Below are positions 54,445 through 62,173 of a stretch of 64,000 bases of DNA, one piece after another. The notes under the pieces are model-generated. The model was not told where the DNA came from. It ran no database searches and worked only from the letters and a program-made list of their open reading frames with translations. The position numbers and the translations under genes are program-made. Source of the DNA: Frigoribacterium sp. CFBP 13712 (GTDB taxonomy: Bacteria > Actinomycetota > Actinomycetes > Actinomycetales > Microbacteriaceae); the NCBI RefSeq assembly GCF_014842255.1, contig NZ_JACYVH010000010.1:11499-75498 (forward strand), written 5' to 3'. Positions within the stretch are counted from its first letter, which is position 1; the number at the start of each line of letters is the position of its first letter.

Positions 54445-55655
54445 GACGGTGTGCTCTCCAGGAGGAATGGCGGGTGGGCGGTGTGCGGAGCGCGCAGCGG
54501 CGCGGCGGGCAGGGCGGCGTCGCGCCCGCCGTCGAGGTGCCCGCCGACGACGTGCTCGGCGAGACCGAGACCGGTCGTCATGCCGATGCCGGTGGCGACG
54601 ACGGTGACGAGCACGTCCGGTTCGACCTCGTCGACGACGAACTCGTCGCGACCCGAGGCGTAGACGCCCTGCCACCGCTCGGTGACCACGGGCTCCGCGC
54701 CGAACAGCGCCCGGAACTCGTCGAGGAACGCCGAGGAGGCGCGCTCGTCCTGGAAGGGCGAGATCGCCTCGCCCCTCCGGTGACTGTCGCCGACGATGAT
54801 CGAGCCGTCGGGCAGCTGCGTGTACATCTGGTTCAGATCGAGGGCCGCGAGGTCGGGCCGCTCGGCATGCAGGCGGGCGCGCACCAGCTCGGCGGCGCTC
54901 GTTCCGGCGAAGGCGCTGTAGCGGATCAGCGACCACCCGGTGAGCAGCGGCGCCCCGAGGGGCTTCGCCAGGTCGGCGCGGACCCGCAGCATGTCGAGAC
55001 CGCAGCGCTGCAGATCGGCTCGTTCGGCCAGCTCGGGCAGCAGCTGGTCGAGGTCGTGGTTCGTGGCGACGACCACGGTGCCCGCGTCGATCGGCCCCCG
55101 GCTCGTCTCGACGCGACCGGTCGTCACGGACCCGACGGAGGTGCGGGTCGAGAAGCGGACCCCTCGCGACTCGAGATGCCTGCGGATCGCATCCGCCGCC
55201 TCCCTCGGGTCCACCTGCAGGTCGTAGGGCAGCAGCGCGCCGCCGACGGTCACGCCGGGCGCGACCGGGGTGCGCGACGCGAGCCCGCCCGCGTCGAGGA
55301 GCTCGATCTCGGGGCGGTCGCCGAGCACCCGCTCGGTGCGGGCCGCGGCCAGCTCGCCGAGCAGGATGAGCTCGTCGTCGTGACGAGCGGCGACGAGCGT
55401 GCCGCTCTCGGCGAGCCAGAAGCCGGCGTCGCGGGCGAGCCGCAGCCACAGCCCCCGGGCGGCGAGCGCGTGCCGCCGGGCCTCGCCGCTCTGCGGGGTG
55501 AGGCAGAGGTGTCCGAAGTTGCGGACGGTCGACCCGCCGATGACGGCGGACCGGTCGACGACCAGCACGGACCGCCCGCGGTCGACCGCGGCCAGGGCGG
55601 CACCGAGACCCACGATGCCCGAGCCGACCACGACGACGTCGTAGCGCGCGGTCAT
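54441..55655 (-). CDS. FAD-dependent oxidoreductase, phosphonate-associated DAAO-like
   Basis: A 404-aa glycine oxidase/D-amino acid oxidase-type flavoprotein. FAD motif VVVGSGIVGLGAALAAVDRGRSVLVVD; downstream GGSTVRNFGHLCLTPQSGEARRHA; C-terminal VTVVATGIGMTTGLGLAEHVV. It matches the class found next to PhnX-like hydrolases and PhnDCE, likely oxidising an (N-alkyl) aminoethylphosphonate to phosphonoacetaldehyde, so replacing the PhnW transaminase. That role is inference. An R1 motif encodes DERASSAF in frame. Overlaps phnE and the HAD gene. Confidence 0.85.
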   Translation of the reverse strand: MTARYDVVVVGSGIVGLGAALAAVDRGRSVLVVDRSAVIGGSTVRNFGHLCLTPQSGEARRHALAARGLWLRLARDAGFWLAESGTLVAARHDDELILLGELAAARTERVLGDRPEIELLDAGGLASRTPVAPGVTVGGALLPYDLQVDPREAADAIRRHLESRGVRFSTRTSVGSVTTGRVETSRGPIDAGTVVVATNHDLDQLLPELAERADLQRCGLDMLRVRADLAKPLGAPLLTGWSLIRYSAFAGTSAAELVRARLHAERPDLAALDLNQMYTQLPDGSIIVGDSHRRGEAISPFQDERASSAFLDEFRALFGAEPVVTERWQGVYASGRDEFVVDEVEPDVLVTVVATGIGMTTGLGLAEHVVGGHLDGGRDAALPAAPLRAPHTAHPPFLLESTPS

Positions 55656-57499
55656 CGGAACACCCGGCGCATCCACATCGCGAGACCCTCGACGGCGAGC
55701 ACCGTCACGAGGATCATCAGCACGATCGCCGTGACCGTCCCGTAGTTCGAGCCCTGGCTGGCGTTCAGCAGGTAGTACCCGACTCCCCCGGCCCCGACGA
55801 TGCCGAGCAGCGTGGCCGCCCGGATGTTGGTGTCGAGCATGTAGAAGGTGTGGCCGATCAGCGCCCGGGTGCCCTGGGGCAGGGTCGCGCCCGCGTAGAC
55901 CTGGAGGCGCGTGGCCCCGGTCGCGGCCAGGGCGCGCTCCGGCCCCGACGAGACCTCCTCGAACGAGTCGGCGAGCAGCTTGCCGAGCAGTCCGACGCCG
56001 CCGAGCGCGAGGGCGAGCGTGCCCGCCTGGGTCCCCAGACCGGTGACGACGATCAGCACGATGGCGAGGATCACCTCGGGCACGCCGCGGATCCCGACGA
56101 GCAGCAGACGCATGCCGCCGCGCACCCCCCGGCTCGGCGCGACGTTGCGGGCCGCGAGCGACCCGATCACGATCGAGGCGACCAGGGTCAGCAGCGTCGC
56201 GGCCAGGGCGATCGCGACGGTCTCGCCCATCGCGTCGACCATCGTCGACATCTCGTAGCTGCCGAACGACGGCGGCCAGAACTGCACGGCCACGGCGGGC
56301 ACGCCGCTCCAGACGGTCACGAGCTCGGACCAGGCGATGTCGCAGACGACGATGCTCGCCACGACGACGGCGGCGGCGACCGCGGCCCACGTGGTGGTCC
56401 GCACCCGGGCGCGATCCCATGGGCGGCGCAGCTTCGTCGCGACGGTCGCGGGGGCGGGTGCTCCGGAGGCGCGGGTCGCGTCGTCCGCGGAGGTCGCGGG
56501 GGCGGGGGTTCCGGAGGCGCGGGTCGCGTCGTCCGCGGACGTCGCGGTGGTCGAGGCCCGGCCGACCGCCTCGGGTGCGGGGGCGGCGGATGTCGCCGCG
56601 CCGCGCCTCCTCGTGGCCCGTCGCACGACGCGGTCGCCGAGACCGCGACCCGTCGGAGCCGTGCCGAGCATGACCGCGCGGACGCTGCTCGAGACGATCT
56701 CCATCACGACGCACAGCACGAAGATGACGACGGCGTAGCCGAGCCCCAGGCCGTAGTCGAGCGACTTGAAGGCGAACGACATCTCCATGCCGAGACCGAC
56801 CACCCCGACGTAGCCGAGGATGACGCTGCCGCGCAGGTTGATGTCGTTGCGGTGCAGCACGGTCGCGACCCACGAGGGCAGCACCTGCGGCAGCACTCCC
56901 GCCGTGAACTGCTGCAGACGCGTGCCGCCGGCGGCGCGGACGGCCGTACGGGGCCCCTCGTCGATCTGCTCGATCGCGTCGGCGAAGAGCTTCGAGATCA
57001 TGCCCACCGAATGCAGGCCGATGGCGAGGATGCCGGGCAGCGTGCCGAGCGAGAACAGCAGCACGAAGACCATCGCGAGCACGACGTCGGGCACGGCGCG
57101 CGCCAGCACGGTGACGAAGCGGGCGGCGGCGCGCCAGACCGGGCCGGGCGACGTGTTCGACGCGGCCAGTACGGCGACCGGCACCGACAGCACGGCGGCG
57201 AGCAGCGTGCCGCAGATGACGAGACCGAGGGTCAGCGCGGTCAGCTGCAGCAGCTCGCCGAGGGGCGGGAACTCGATCGCACCGACCCTGCCGAAGAACC
57301 GCTCGGCGTTCGACCAGCTCTGCAGCATGCGGGCGGGGTCGATGTCGACGCTGCGGAGGGCGACGACGCTCGCGATCAGGAGCGCGACGAGCGTGAGACC
57401 GGCGGCGACGCGTTCGGGCGAGACCCGACGACGAGGAGGCGCGGCGACGGGGGCGACGACGGCCTCGGTCGTGCGCGGGCGCTCGGTGACGATGCTCAT
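55652..57499 (-). CDS. phnE: Fused tandem PhnE phosphonate ABC permease
   Basis: Two complete PhnE-type permease halves in one 615-aa chain. Half one (~30-275) has an inner-membrane permease loop DAIEQIDEGPRTAVRAAGGTRLQQFTAGVLPQVLPSWVA. Half two (~365-612) has the matching DSFEEVSSGPERALAATGATRLQVYAGATLPQG. About six membrane helices in each. The linker (~290-350) contains two copies of a ~15-residue repeat DDATRASGxPAPATSA, encoded by a duplicated DNA segment that includes R1-like cores. Most genomes encode two separate PhnE proteins. ATG overlaps the phnC stop. Confidence 0.92.
   Translation of the reverse strand: MSIVTERPRTTEAVVAPVAAPPRRRVSPERVAAGLTLVALLIASVVALRSVDIDPARMLQSWSNAERFFGRVGAIEFPPLGELLQLTALTLGLVICGTLLAAVLSVPVAVLAASNTSPGPVWRAAARFVTVLARAVPDVVLAMVFVLLFSLGTLPGILAIGLHSVGMISKLFADAIEQIDEGPRTAVRAAGGTRLQQFTAGVLPQVLPSWVATVLHRNDINLRGSVILGYVGVVGLGMEMSFAFKSLDYGLGLGYAVVIFVLCVVMEIVSSSVRAVMLGTAPTGRGLGDRVVRRATRRRGAATSAAPAPEAVGRASTTATSADDATRASGTPAPATSADDATRASGAPAPATVATKLRRPWDRARVRTTTWAAVAAAVVVASIVVCDIAWSELVTVWSGVPAVAVQFWPPSFGSYEMSTMVDAMGETVAIALAATLLTLVASIVIGSLAARNVAPSRGVRGGMRLLLVGIRGVPEVILAIVLIVVTGLGTQAGTLALALGGVGLLGKLLADSFEEVSSGPERALAATGATRLQVYAGATLPQGTRALIGHTFYMLDTNIRAATLLGIVGAGGVGYYLLNASQGSNYGTVTAIVLMILVTVLAVEGLAMWMRRVFR
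56450..56545. repeat. Imperfect tandem duplication inside phnE linker
   Basis: A ~51-base unit (GTCGCGGGGGCGGG...CCGGAGGCGCGGGTCGCG...TCCGCGGA) occurs twice in direct orientation, in frame. Each carries a GGAGGCGCGG motif. Confidence 0.8.
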
Positions 57500-58524
57500 C
57501 GGAGGGCGCCGTCGGGGGCGTGCGCCGCGCCTCCTGCGAGGTCCTCGGAGGCGTGCGCCGCGCCTCCTGCGAGTCCGGACGTGCCGGGCGTGCCGGGCGT
57601 GGCGAGCTCGAGCTCGATGGCCTCGAACTGGTCGGTGCTCGTCGCGACGCGGCCGTAGATCTCCATGACCTGCGCCTTCGAGAGACCCTCCGTGGGGGTG
57701 TCGAGCACGACCCGGCCGTGACGGAGGCCGACGATCCGGTCGGCCCACGAGAGCGCGAGGTCGACCTGATGCAGGCTGCAGATCACGGTGAGACCCTCGT
57801 CGGCGGCGATCTCGCGGATCAGCGCCATCACCTGGTCGCTCGACTCGGGGTCGAGCGAGGCGACCGGCTCGTCGGCGAGCAGCACCTGCGGGCGCTGCAT
57901 CAGCGCGCGGGCGATGGCGACGCGCTGCTGCTGCCCGCCCGAGAGGGTGTCGGCGCGCTGGTACGCGCGCTCGAGCAGACCGACGCGCTCGAGCCGGGCG
58001 AGCGCCTCCGCCCTGGCCGCACGACCGTACGACCAGAGCCCGAGACGCGGCCCGCGCACCGTCGCGAGCGACCCGGTCAGCACGTTCTCGAGCACGGTGA
58101 GCGACGGCACCAGCTCGAACTGCTGGAAGATGAACCCGACCTCGCTGCGCAGCTCGCGCAGGGCGCGGCCCGTCAACGCCGTGACCTCACGACCCAGCAC
58201 CGTGACGCGGCCGTCGGTGGGGCGCTCGAGGCCGTCGACGTGACGCAGCAGCGTCGACTTGCCCGAGCCCGACAGACCCAGCAGCACGACGACCTCGCCG
58301 CGGCGGACGGTCAGCGATGCGCCGTCGAGCGCGGTCGTCGCACCGAAGCGCTTGGTGATTCCCTCGAGGGCGACGACGGTCTCGGCGGGGCCGGTGGTCG
58401 CGGTCGTGGTCGCCGTCGCCGTCGTGGTCGTGGTCGCCGTCGCCGTCGTGTTGGTGGTCGCTGCCGTGTCGGCGGTCGCCGTCGCGGCGCGGGTGGCGGT
58501 GGTGGTGTCGTCGTGCGGGTTCAT
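57496..58524 (-). CDS. phnC: Phosphonate ABC transporter ATP-binding protein
   Basis: A 342-aa ATPase. Walker A LSGSGKSTLL, Q-loop IFQQFELVPSLTVLENVLTGSL, signature TLSGGQQQRVAIARAL, Walker B VLLADEPVASLDPES and the switch-His region VICSLHQVDLAL are all typical of PhnC. A ~45-residue Thr/Ala-rich N-terminal extension arises from a hexamer-like repeat (around 58390-58470). The C-terminal tail has a duplicated AGGAAHA(S/P) segment from two R1-bearing direct repeats near 57525 and 57555. Both extensions are unusual for the family. Confidence 0.92.
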   Translation of the reverse strand: MNPHDDTTTATRAATATADTAATTNTTATATTTTTATATTTATTGPAETVVALEGITKRFGATTALDGASLTVRRGEVVVLLGLSGSGKSTLLRHVDGLERPTDGRVTVLGREVTALTGRALRELRSEVGFIFQQFELVPSLTVLENVLTGSLATVRGPRLGLWSYGRAARAEALARLERVGLLERAYQRADTLSGGQQQRVAIARALMQRPQVLLADEPVASLDPESSDQVMALIREIAADEGLTVICSLHQVDLALSWADRIVGLRHGRVVLDTPTEGLSKAQVMEIYGRVATSTDQFEAIELELATPGTPGTSGLAGGAAHASEDLAGGAAHAPDGALR

Positions 58525-58544
58525 GCGGGTGTCCGTTCTGCTCG

Positions 58545-58606
58545 GACCCCGGGGATCCGCCGAGACCCCCACGCGCGCGCGAGGGTCTGAGCGGATTCCC
58601 GGGGTC
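58545..58606. repeat. Family B palindromic repeat, copy 4
   Basis: A 62-base palindrome GACCCCGGGGATCCGCCGAG to CTGAGCGGATTCCCGGGGTC, lying in the only intergenic gap of the phosphonate operon, between phnD and phnC. It may cause partial termination, so that the binding protein is made in excess over the transporter. Confidence 0.85.
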
Positions 58607-58622
58607 TGGGGGTGCTACTTCG

Positions 58623-59558
58623 TCAGGCCTGGCACTGCGTGGCGTTCGTCTTCTCGCAGATGTCGCGGATCTCGTCGTAGTACGCGTCGTCCACCGGCGT
58701 CGTCTCGAAGAAGACGCTGCGGAAGCCGTCGCTGTCGGCGCCGTCGATGCCGGCCGCGACCATGTCGTCGGCGCTGACGTTCGCGAGGATCTCCTCCAGC
58801 TGCCCCTTCAGGTCGTCGGGCAGGCTGTCCGACTCGACGATCGGGGCGCCGGGCACCATCTGCTCGTCGATGACCTCGACGGCGTCGCTCTTGGCGACCT
58901 CGCTGTCCTCCGCGAAGCCCGCGTCGCACTCCGAGCCCTCGCCGGTCTTCTGCACGCTGACGTCGTGCTTGCCGGCGAACACGGGGGTGATGTCCTTCTC
59001 GGGGTCGATGCCGGCCTCGAGCAGCGCGTAGCTCGGGAACAGGTAACCCGACGTCGACGACGGGTCGACGAAGCAGACCTTCTTGCCCTTCATGTCGGCG
59101 ATCGACGTGATGTCGCTGCCCTTCGGCACGATGGCCTGCGAGTAGTAGCCGGGCTCCTGCCCCTCGGCCGTCGTGATCGACGAGATCGGCGTCAGCTCGG
59201 CGCCGTTGTTCGTGGCGGTCACGTAGGTGAAGCCGGAGAACGACGCGACGTCGATCTGACCGGCGATGCTCGCCTCGATCAGCGCCGCGTAGTCGGTCGA
59301 CTCGTGGTACTCGACGGTCTTGCCGGTCTCCTGCGCGATGTAGTCCATCAGCGGCTGGTAGTTCGTCTCGGTGTCGACCGAGTCGGGCACGACGCCGAAG
59401 ACGAGGGTGCTCGAGTCGACCGCGAAGCCGGCGGCGTCGGACGAGCCCCCGCCCTCGCCTTCGGCCGAAGAGGCGGCGTTCGAGCAGCCGGCGAGAGCGG
59501 TGGCGAGCAGGGCGACGCCGACGAGGGCGATCGCGGCACGGGGACGGCGGAGGGTCAT
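58623..59558 (-). CDS. phnD: Phosphonate ABC transporter substrate-binding lipoprotein
   Basis: A 311-aa PhnD-family binding protein with lipobox ALAGC (signal ~1-27). Family stretches are LVFGVVPDSVDTETNYQPLMDYIAQETGKTVEYHESTDYAALIEASIAGQIDVASFSGFTYV and GKKVCFVDPSSTSGYLFPSYALLEAG. The SST motif contacts the phosphonate group in known members. First gene of the operon. Start at 59558 with GAAAGG upstream. Confidence 0.93.
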   Translation of the reverse strand: MTLRRPRAAIALVGVALLATALAGCSNAASSAEGEGGGSSDAAGFAVDSSTLVFGVVPDSVDTETNYQPLMDYIAQETGKTVEYHESTDYAALIEASIAGQIDVASFSGFTYVTATNNGAELTPISSITTAEGQEPGYYSQAIVPKGSDITSIADMKGKKVCFVDPSSTSGYLFPSYALLEAGIDPEKDITPVFAGKHDVSVQKTGEGSECDAGFAEDSEVAKSDAVEVIDEQMVPGAPIVESDSLPDDLKGQLEEILANVSADDMVAAGIDGADSDGFRSVFFETTPVDDAYYDEIRDICEKTNATQCQA

Positions 59559-59703
59559 GACGGCCTTTCGGGTGGGAGCAGGACGTGACGATGGTGACAC
59601 GCGACCGGCCGACATAGGAACCTAACTCGTGGTCCGTTCAGGCAGAGTTCACGTGTTGTATGCCCACCCGCGCCTCCTGGGCCCCTGGGCCTCCTGGGCC
59701 TCG

Positions 59704-59766
59704 CGTCGAGGTGACCCGAAAGGGGCCCTCGGGGCGCCGGAGGGCACCGAACCGGTCACCTCGATG
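59704..59766. repeat. Family A repeat, copy 7
   Basis: CGTCGAGGTGACCCGAA to ACCGGTCACCTCGATG. Together with copy 8 it forms the right border of the phosphonate operon. Confidence 0.9.
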
Positions 59767-59810
59767 CGGGGGGGGGGCGGGGGCTCCTGACCCGCGCCTC
59801 CTGGGCCTGG

Positions 59811-59873
59811 CGTCGAGGTGACTCGAGAGGGGCCCTCGGGGCGCTGGAGGGCACCGAACGGGTCACCTCGATG
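59811..59873. repeat. Family A repeat, copy 8
   Basis: CGTCGAGGTGACTCGAG to AACGGGTCACCTCGATG. Starts 107 bases after copy 7; centre nearly identical to it. Confidence 0.9.
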
Positions 59874-59887
59874 CGGAGGTGCGGGGG

Positions 59888-60976
59888 CTAGGCCGCGAGG
59901 AGGGCTATGCCGCCGAGCACGACGACCGACGCGACGAGGCGCTTCGCGACCGAGCCCTCGCGCAGCACGAGCGCCCCGAAGACCGCGACCATGACCACGC
60001 TCGTCTCGCGGGCCGGTGCCACGAGCGCGACCGGCGTCGTCTGGATCGCGACCAGCACGAGGATGTACGACAGCGGCGACAGCACGCCGAACGCGAGCAC
60101 CCGCGACCAGTGCGCCCGCCCGACCCCGAGCAGCTCGCCCCGCCGACGCCCGAGGGCCACGGTGTAGAAGACGACCTCGGCGAGGGTCACTCCGACCATG
60201 AACGAGACGGGCGTGAGGCTCCAGGTGCGCAGGGCGTGGGCGTCCCAGATCGTGTAGGAGGCGATGGCCAGGCCGGTCAGCAGCCCCCAGGCGATCCCGG
60301 GGTCGAGGCGGCGACGGGGGCGACTTCCGCGGAGGTGCGGGGCGGCGGGCGGGTCGACCCGCGCCTCCTGGGGGCCGGCGGGTTCGGGGGCGGGGTCGGG
60401 GGCGGGGTCGGGGGCGGGGTCGGGGTCGAGAGCGGGGTCGGGGTCGAGGGCGGGGTCGAGAGCGGGGTCGGGGTCGAGAGCGGGGTCGGGGTCGAGGGCG
60501 GGGCCGGGCGCGGGGCCGGGTTCGGGCGCGGGGCCGGGGTCGGCTGCGGCGGGCGGGGTGCGGTCGATCAGGCCGGTCGCGACGACGCCGGCGACGACCA
60601 CGGCGATGCCGACGACCGCCACGGGCGAGAGCCGCTCGCCGAGCAGCAGCACCGCGAGCAGCGCGCTGACCGCCGGTCCGGTGCCGCGGGCCGTCGCGTA
60701 CACCGTCGAGAGGGAGCCCGCCGCGTAGCCGCGCTGCAGCACGGTCATGTAGACGACGTGCAGCACGGCCGAGACTCCTGCGCCGAGCGCGAGACCCGCG
60801 AGACCCCCGCCGAGCCCGCCGGTGAACGGGACGACGGGCAGCCAGAGCACCGCGCTGGCGACGGCGCCCCACCACAGGAAGGGCGTGCCGATGCGGCTCA
60901 CGCCGTGGGCGACGATGTTCCACGAGGCGTGGCAGACGGCGGCGGCGAGGACGAGGAGGAGCGCGGCGGAAGACAT
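59888..60976 (-). CDS. EamA/DMT-family transporter
   Basis: A 362-aa drug/metabolite transporter with ten membrane helices in two EamA halves. The first starts MSSAALLLVLAAAVCHASWNIVAHG. The second holds the typical RETSVVMVAVFGALVLREGSVAKRLVASVVVLGGIALL. The halves are joined by a ~75-residue linker of Pro/Ala/Asp repeats of the type (A)LDPDPA, far longer than normal, ending in an R1-encoded EARVDPPA. Substrate unknown. It could export or import a metabolite linked to the neighbouring phosphonate genes, but there is no direct evidence. Confidence 0.9.
   Translation of the reverse strand: MSSAALLLVLAAAVCHASWNIVAHGVSRIGTPFLWWGAVASAVLWLPVVPFTGGLGGGLAGLALGAGVSAVLHVVYMTVLQRGYAAGSLSTVYATARGTGPAVSALLAVLLLGERLSPVAVVGIAVVVAGVVATGLIDRTPPAAADPGPAPEPGPAPGPALDPDPALDPDPALDPALDPDPALDPDPAPDPAPDPAPEPAGPQEARVDPPAAPHLRGSRPRRRLDPGIAWGLLTGLAIASYTIWDAHALRTWSLTPVSFMVGVTLAEVVFYTVALGRRRGELLGVGRAHWSRVLAFGVLSPLSYILVLVAIQTTPVALVAPARETSVVMVAVFGALVLREGSVAKRLVASVVVLGGIALLAA
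60385..60530. repeat. GGGGTCGGGG-type simple repeat inside EamA linker
   Basis: An irregular array of GGCGGGGTCGGG and GTCGAGAGCGGG units, all lengths in multiples of three. It encodes the Pro/Ala/Asp linker of the transporter and is a likely site of length variation between strains. Confidence 0.8.
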
Positions 60977-61037
60977 GGCGGCACCCTTCTACCGTGTCGA
61001 GGTGACGCGCCGGGGTCGGGAGGCGCGGGCGGCGCTG

Positions 61038-61100
61038 CGTCGAGGTGACGCGAACGGGGGCCTGCTGCGGCTCGAGGGGCCGTTTCGGGTCACCTCGACG
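61038..61100. repeat. Family A repeat, copy 9 (array 2, unit 1)
   Basis: CGTCGAGGTGACGCGAA to TTCGGGTCACCTCGACG. A truncated left edge of another copy (GTGTCGAGGTGACGCG) lies at 60994-61009. Confidence 0.9.
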
Positions 61101-61141
61101 CACGGGGCAGGAGGCGCGGGTCGGCGCGACGGGCAGGGTGG

Positions 61142-61204
61142 CATCGAGGTGACGCGTTCGGGGGCCTGCGGCGGCTCGAGGGGCCGTTTCGGGTCACCTC
61201 GACG
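61142..61204. repeat. Family A repeat, copy 10 (array 2, unit 2)
   Basis: CATCGAGGTGACGCGTT to TTCGGGTCACCTCGACG. Starts exactly 104 bases after copy 9, with a 41-base R1-containing spacer as in array 1. It ends 25 bases before the HD-protein stop. Confidence 0.9.
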
Positions 61205-61229
61205 CGCGGGGCAGGAGGCGCGGGTCGGG

Positions 61230-61853
61230 TCAGAGCGCGGAGGGCACCGCGTCGAGGGGGTTGGCCCGGGCCCGCGCGGGGAGGCCCGCCCGGACGGAGC
61301 GCCCGGCCTCCGACGACGGCTTGCGGTGCGCCTGCTCGGCGGCGAGCACGGCGAAGGCGTCGCCGAAGGCTCCGCGCGGCAGCCGCTCGACCACGGCGCG
61401 CACGAACCCGGGCGCCCAGTCGTCGGGCGCGGCCCCGCTCACATCCAGACTCGTCGCGCGCTCGAGCAGATGCCCCTCGACGTCGAGCTCGGCCGCCACC
61501 GACGGCCACATGTGGCGCTCGATGACCTCGGCCACGCGCCTCCCCCGGTCGTCGCTCCAGCCCGCACCGGCGGCGAAAACCCGGGCGACGTCGGCTCCGG
61601 CCCGTTCGAACGGCACCGTGTGGCTGTCGAACGAGGGAGCCAGCCCGAGGTCGTGCAGCATCGCCGCCACCCAGAGCAGCTCGACGTCGACCTCGAGCCC
61701 CTCGGAGGCGCCGAGCTCGGCCGCGAAGGCGAACGACCGCAGGCTGTGGTCGGCGAGCGCCGGCGACGCGTGCGCCCGCACGACGGCGAGCGCCCTCTCG
61801 GCGACGGGGGTCGGCGGGGTGAGCAGGCGATCGAGGCGCGAGGAGTCCGTCAT
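61230..61853 (-). CDS. HD-domain phosphohydrolase-like protein
   Basis: A 207-aa HD-superfamily protein. Metal-ligand pattern: ADHSLRSFAFAAELG, then LLWVAAMLHDLGL (the HD pair) and a later VIERHMW. The fold acts on nucleotides or cyanamide-like substrates in relatives (the position of SLRSF-x-F resembles cyanamide hydratase-type HD proteins). Start ATG 61853 (MTDSSRLDRLL). Stand-alone between family A arrays. Substrate unknown. Confidence 0.85.
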   Translation of the reverse strand: MTDSSRLDRLLTPPTPVAERALAVVRAHASPALADHSLRSFAFAAELGASEGLEVDVELLWVAAMLHDLGLAPSFDSHTVPFERAGADVARVFAAGAGWSDDRGRRVAEVIERHMWPSVAAELDVEGHLLERATSLDVSGAAPDDWAPGFVRAVVERLPRGAFGDAFAVLAAEQAHRKPSSEAGRSVRAGLPARARANPLDAVPSAL

Positions 61854-61948
61854 GGGAGCGAATCTACGAGTCGACGCGTCCGGCCACCAGTGGCAGTGTC
61901 GCCACCGGGGCCCGAGAGCTGCCGGCCGCGCTGCGTGGCTCCCCACTG

Positions 61949-62011
61949 CATCGATGTGACGCGAACAGGGCCGTCCCGCGGCTCGAGGGCCCCTTTCGAG
62001 TCACCTCGATG
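61949..62011. repeat. Family A repeat, copy 11
   Basis: CATCGATGTGACGCGAA to TTCGAGTCACCTCGATG. Followed by three consecutive R1-like motifs. Confidence 0.9.
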
Positions 62012-62079
62012 CGCAGAGTGGGAGGCGCGGGGTGGGAGGCGCGGGCGGGGCAGGAGGCGCGGGCCGGCGGGCCGCTCTG

Positions 62080-62142
62080 CATCGAAGTGACGCGAAAGCG
62101 GACCTTGCGCGGTTCGAGGGGTCCTTTCGGGTCACCTCGATG
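62080..62142. repeat. Family A repeat, copy 12
   Basis: CATCGAAGTGACGCGAA to TTCGGGTCACCTCGATG. Starts 131 bases after copy 11; the spacer is expanded by extra R1-like units. Confidence 0.9.
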
Positions 62143-62173
62143 CGCGGGGCGGAGGCGCGGGTGGGCCGCTCTG

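Larger units (their letters stand above)
59559..59887. other. 329-base gap upstream of phnD
   Basis: It holds the phnD promoter zone on the minus strand (59580-59660, the AT-richest part, with CATAGGAACCTAACTCG) and two R1 copies (near 59669 and 59795). It also holds two family A repeats (59704-59766 and 59811-59873) and a run of eleven or so G (59767-59780). No ORF is supported. Confidence 0.6.
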
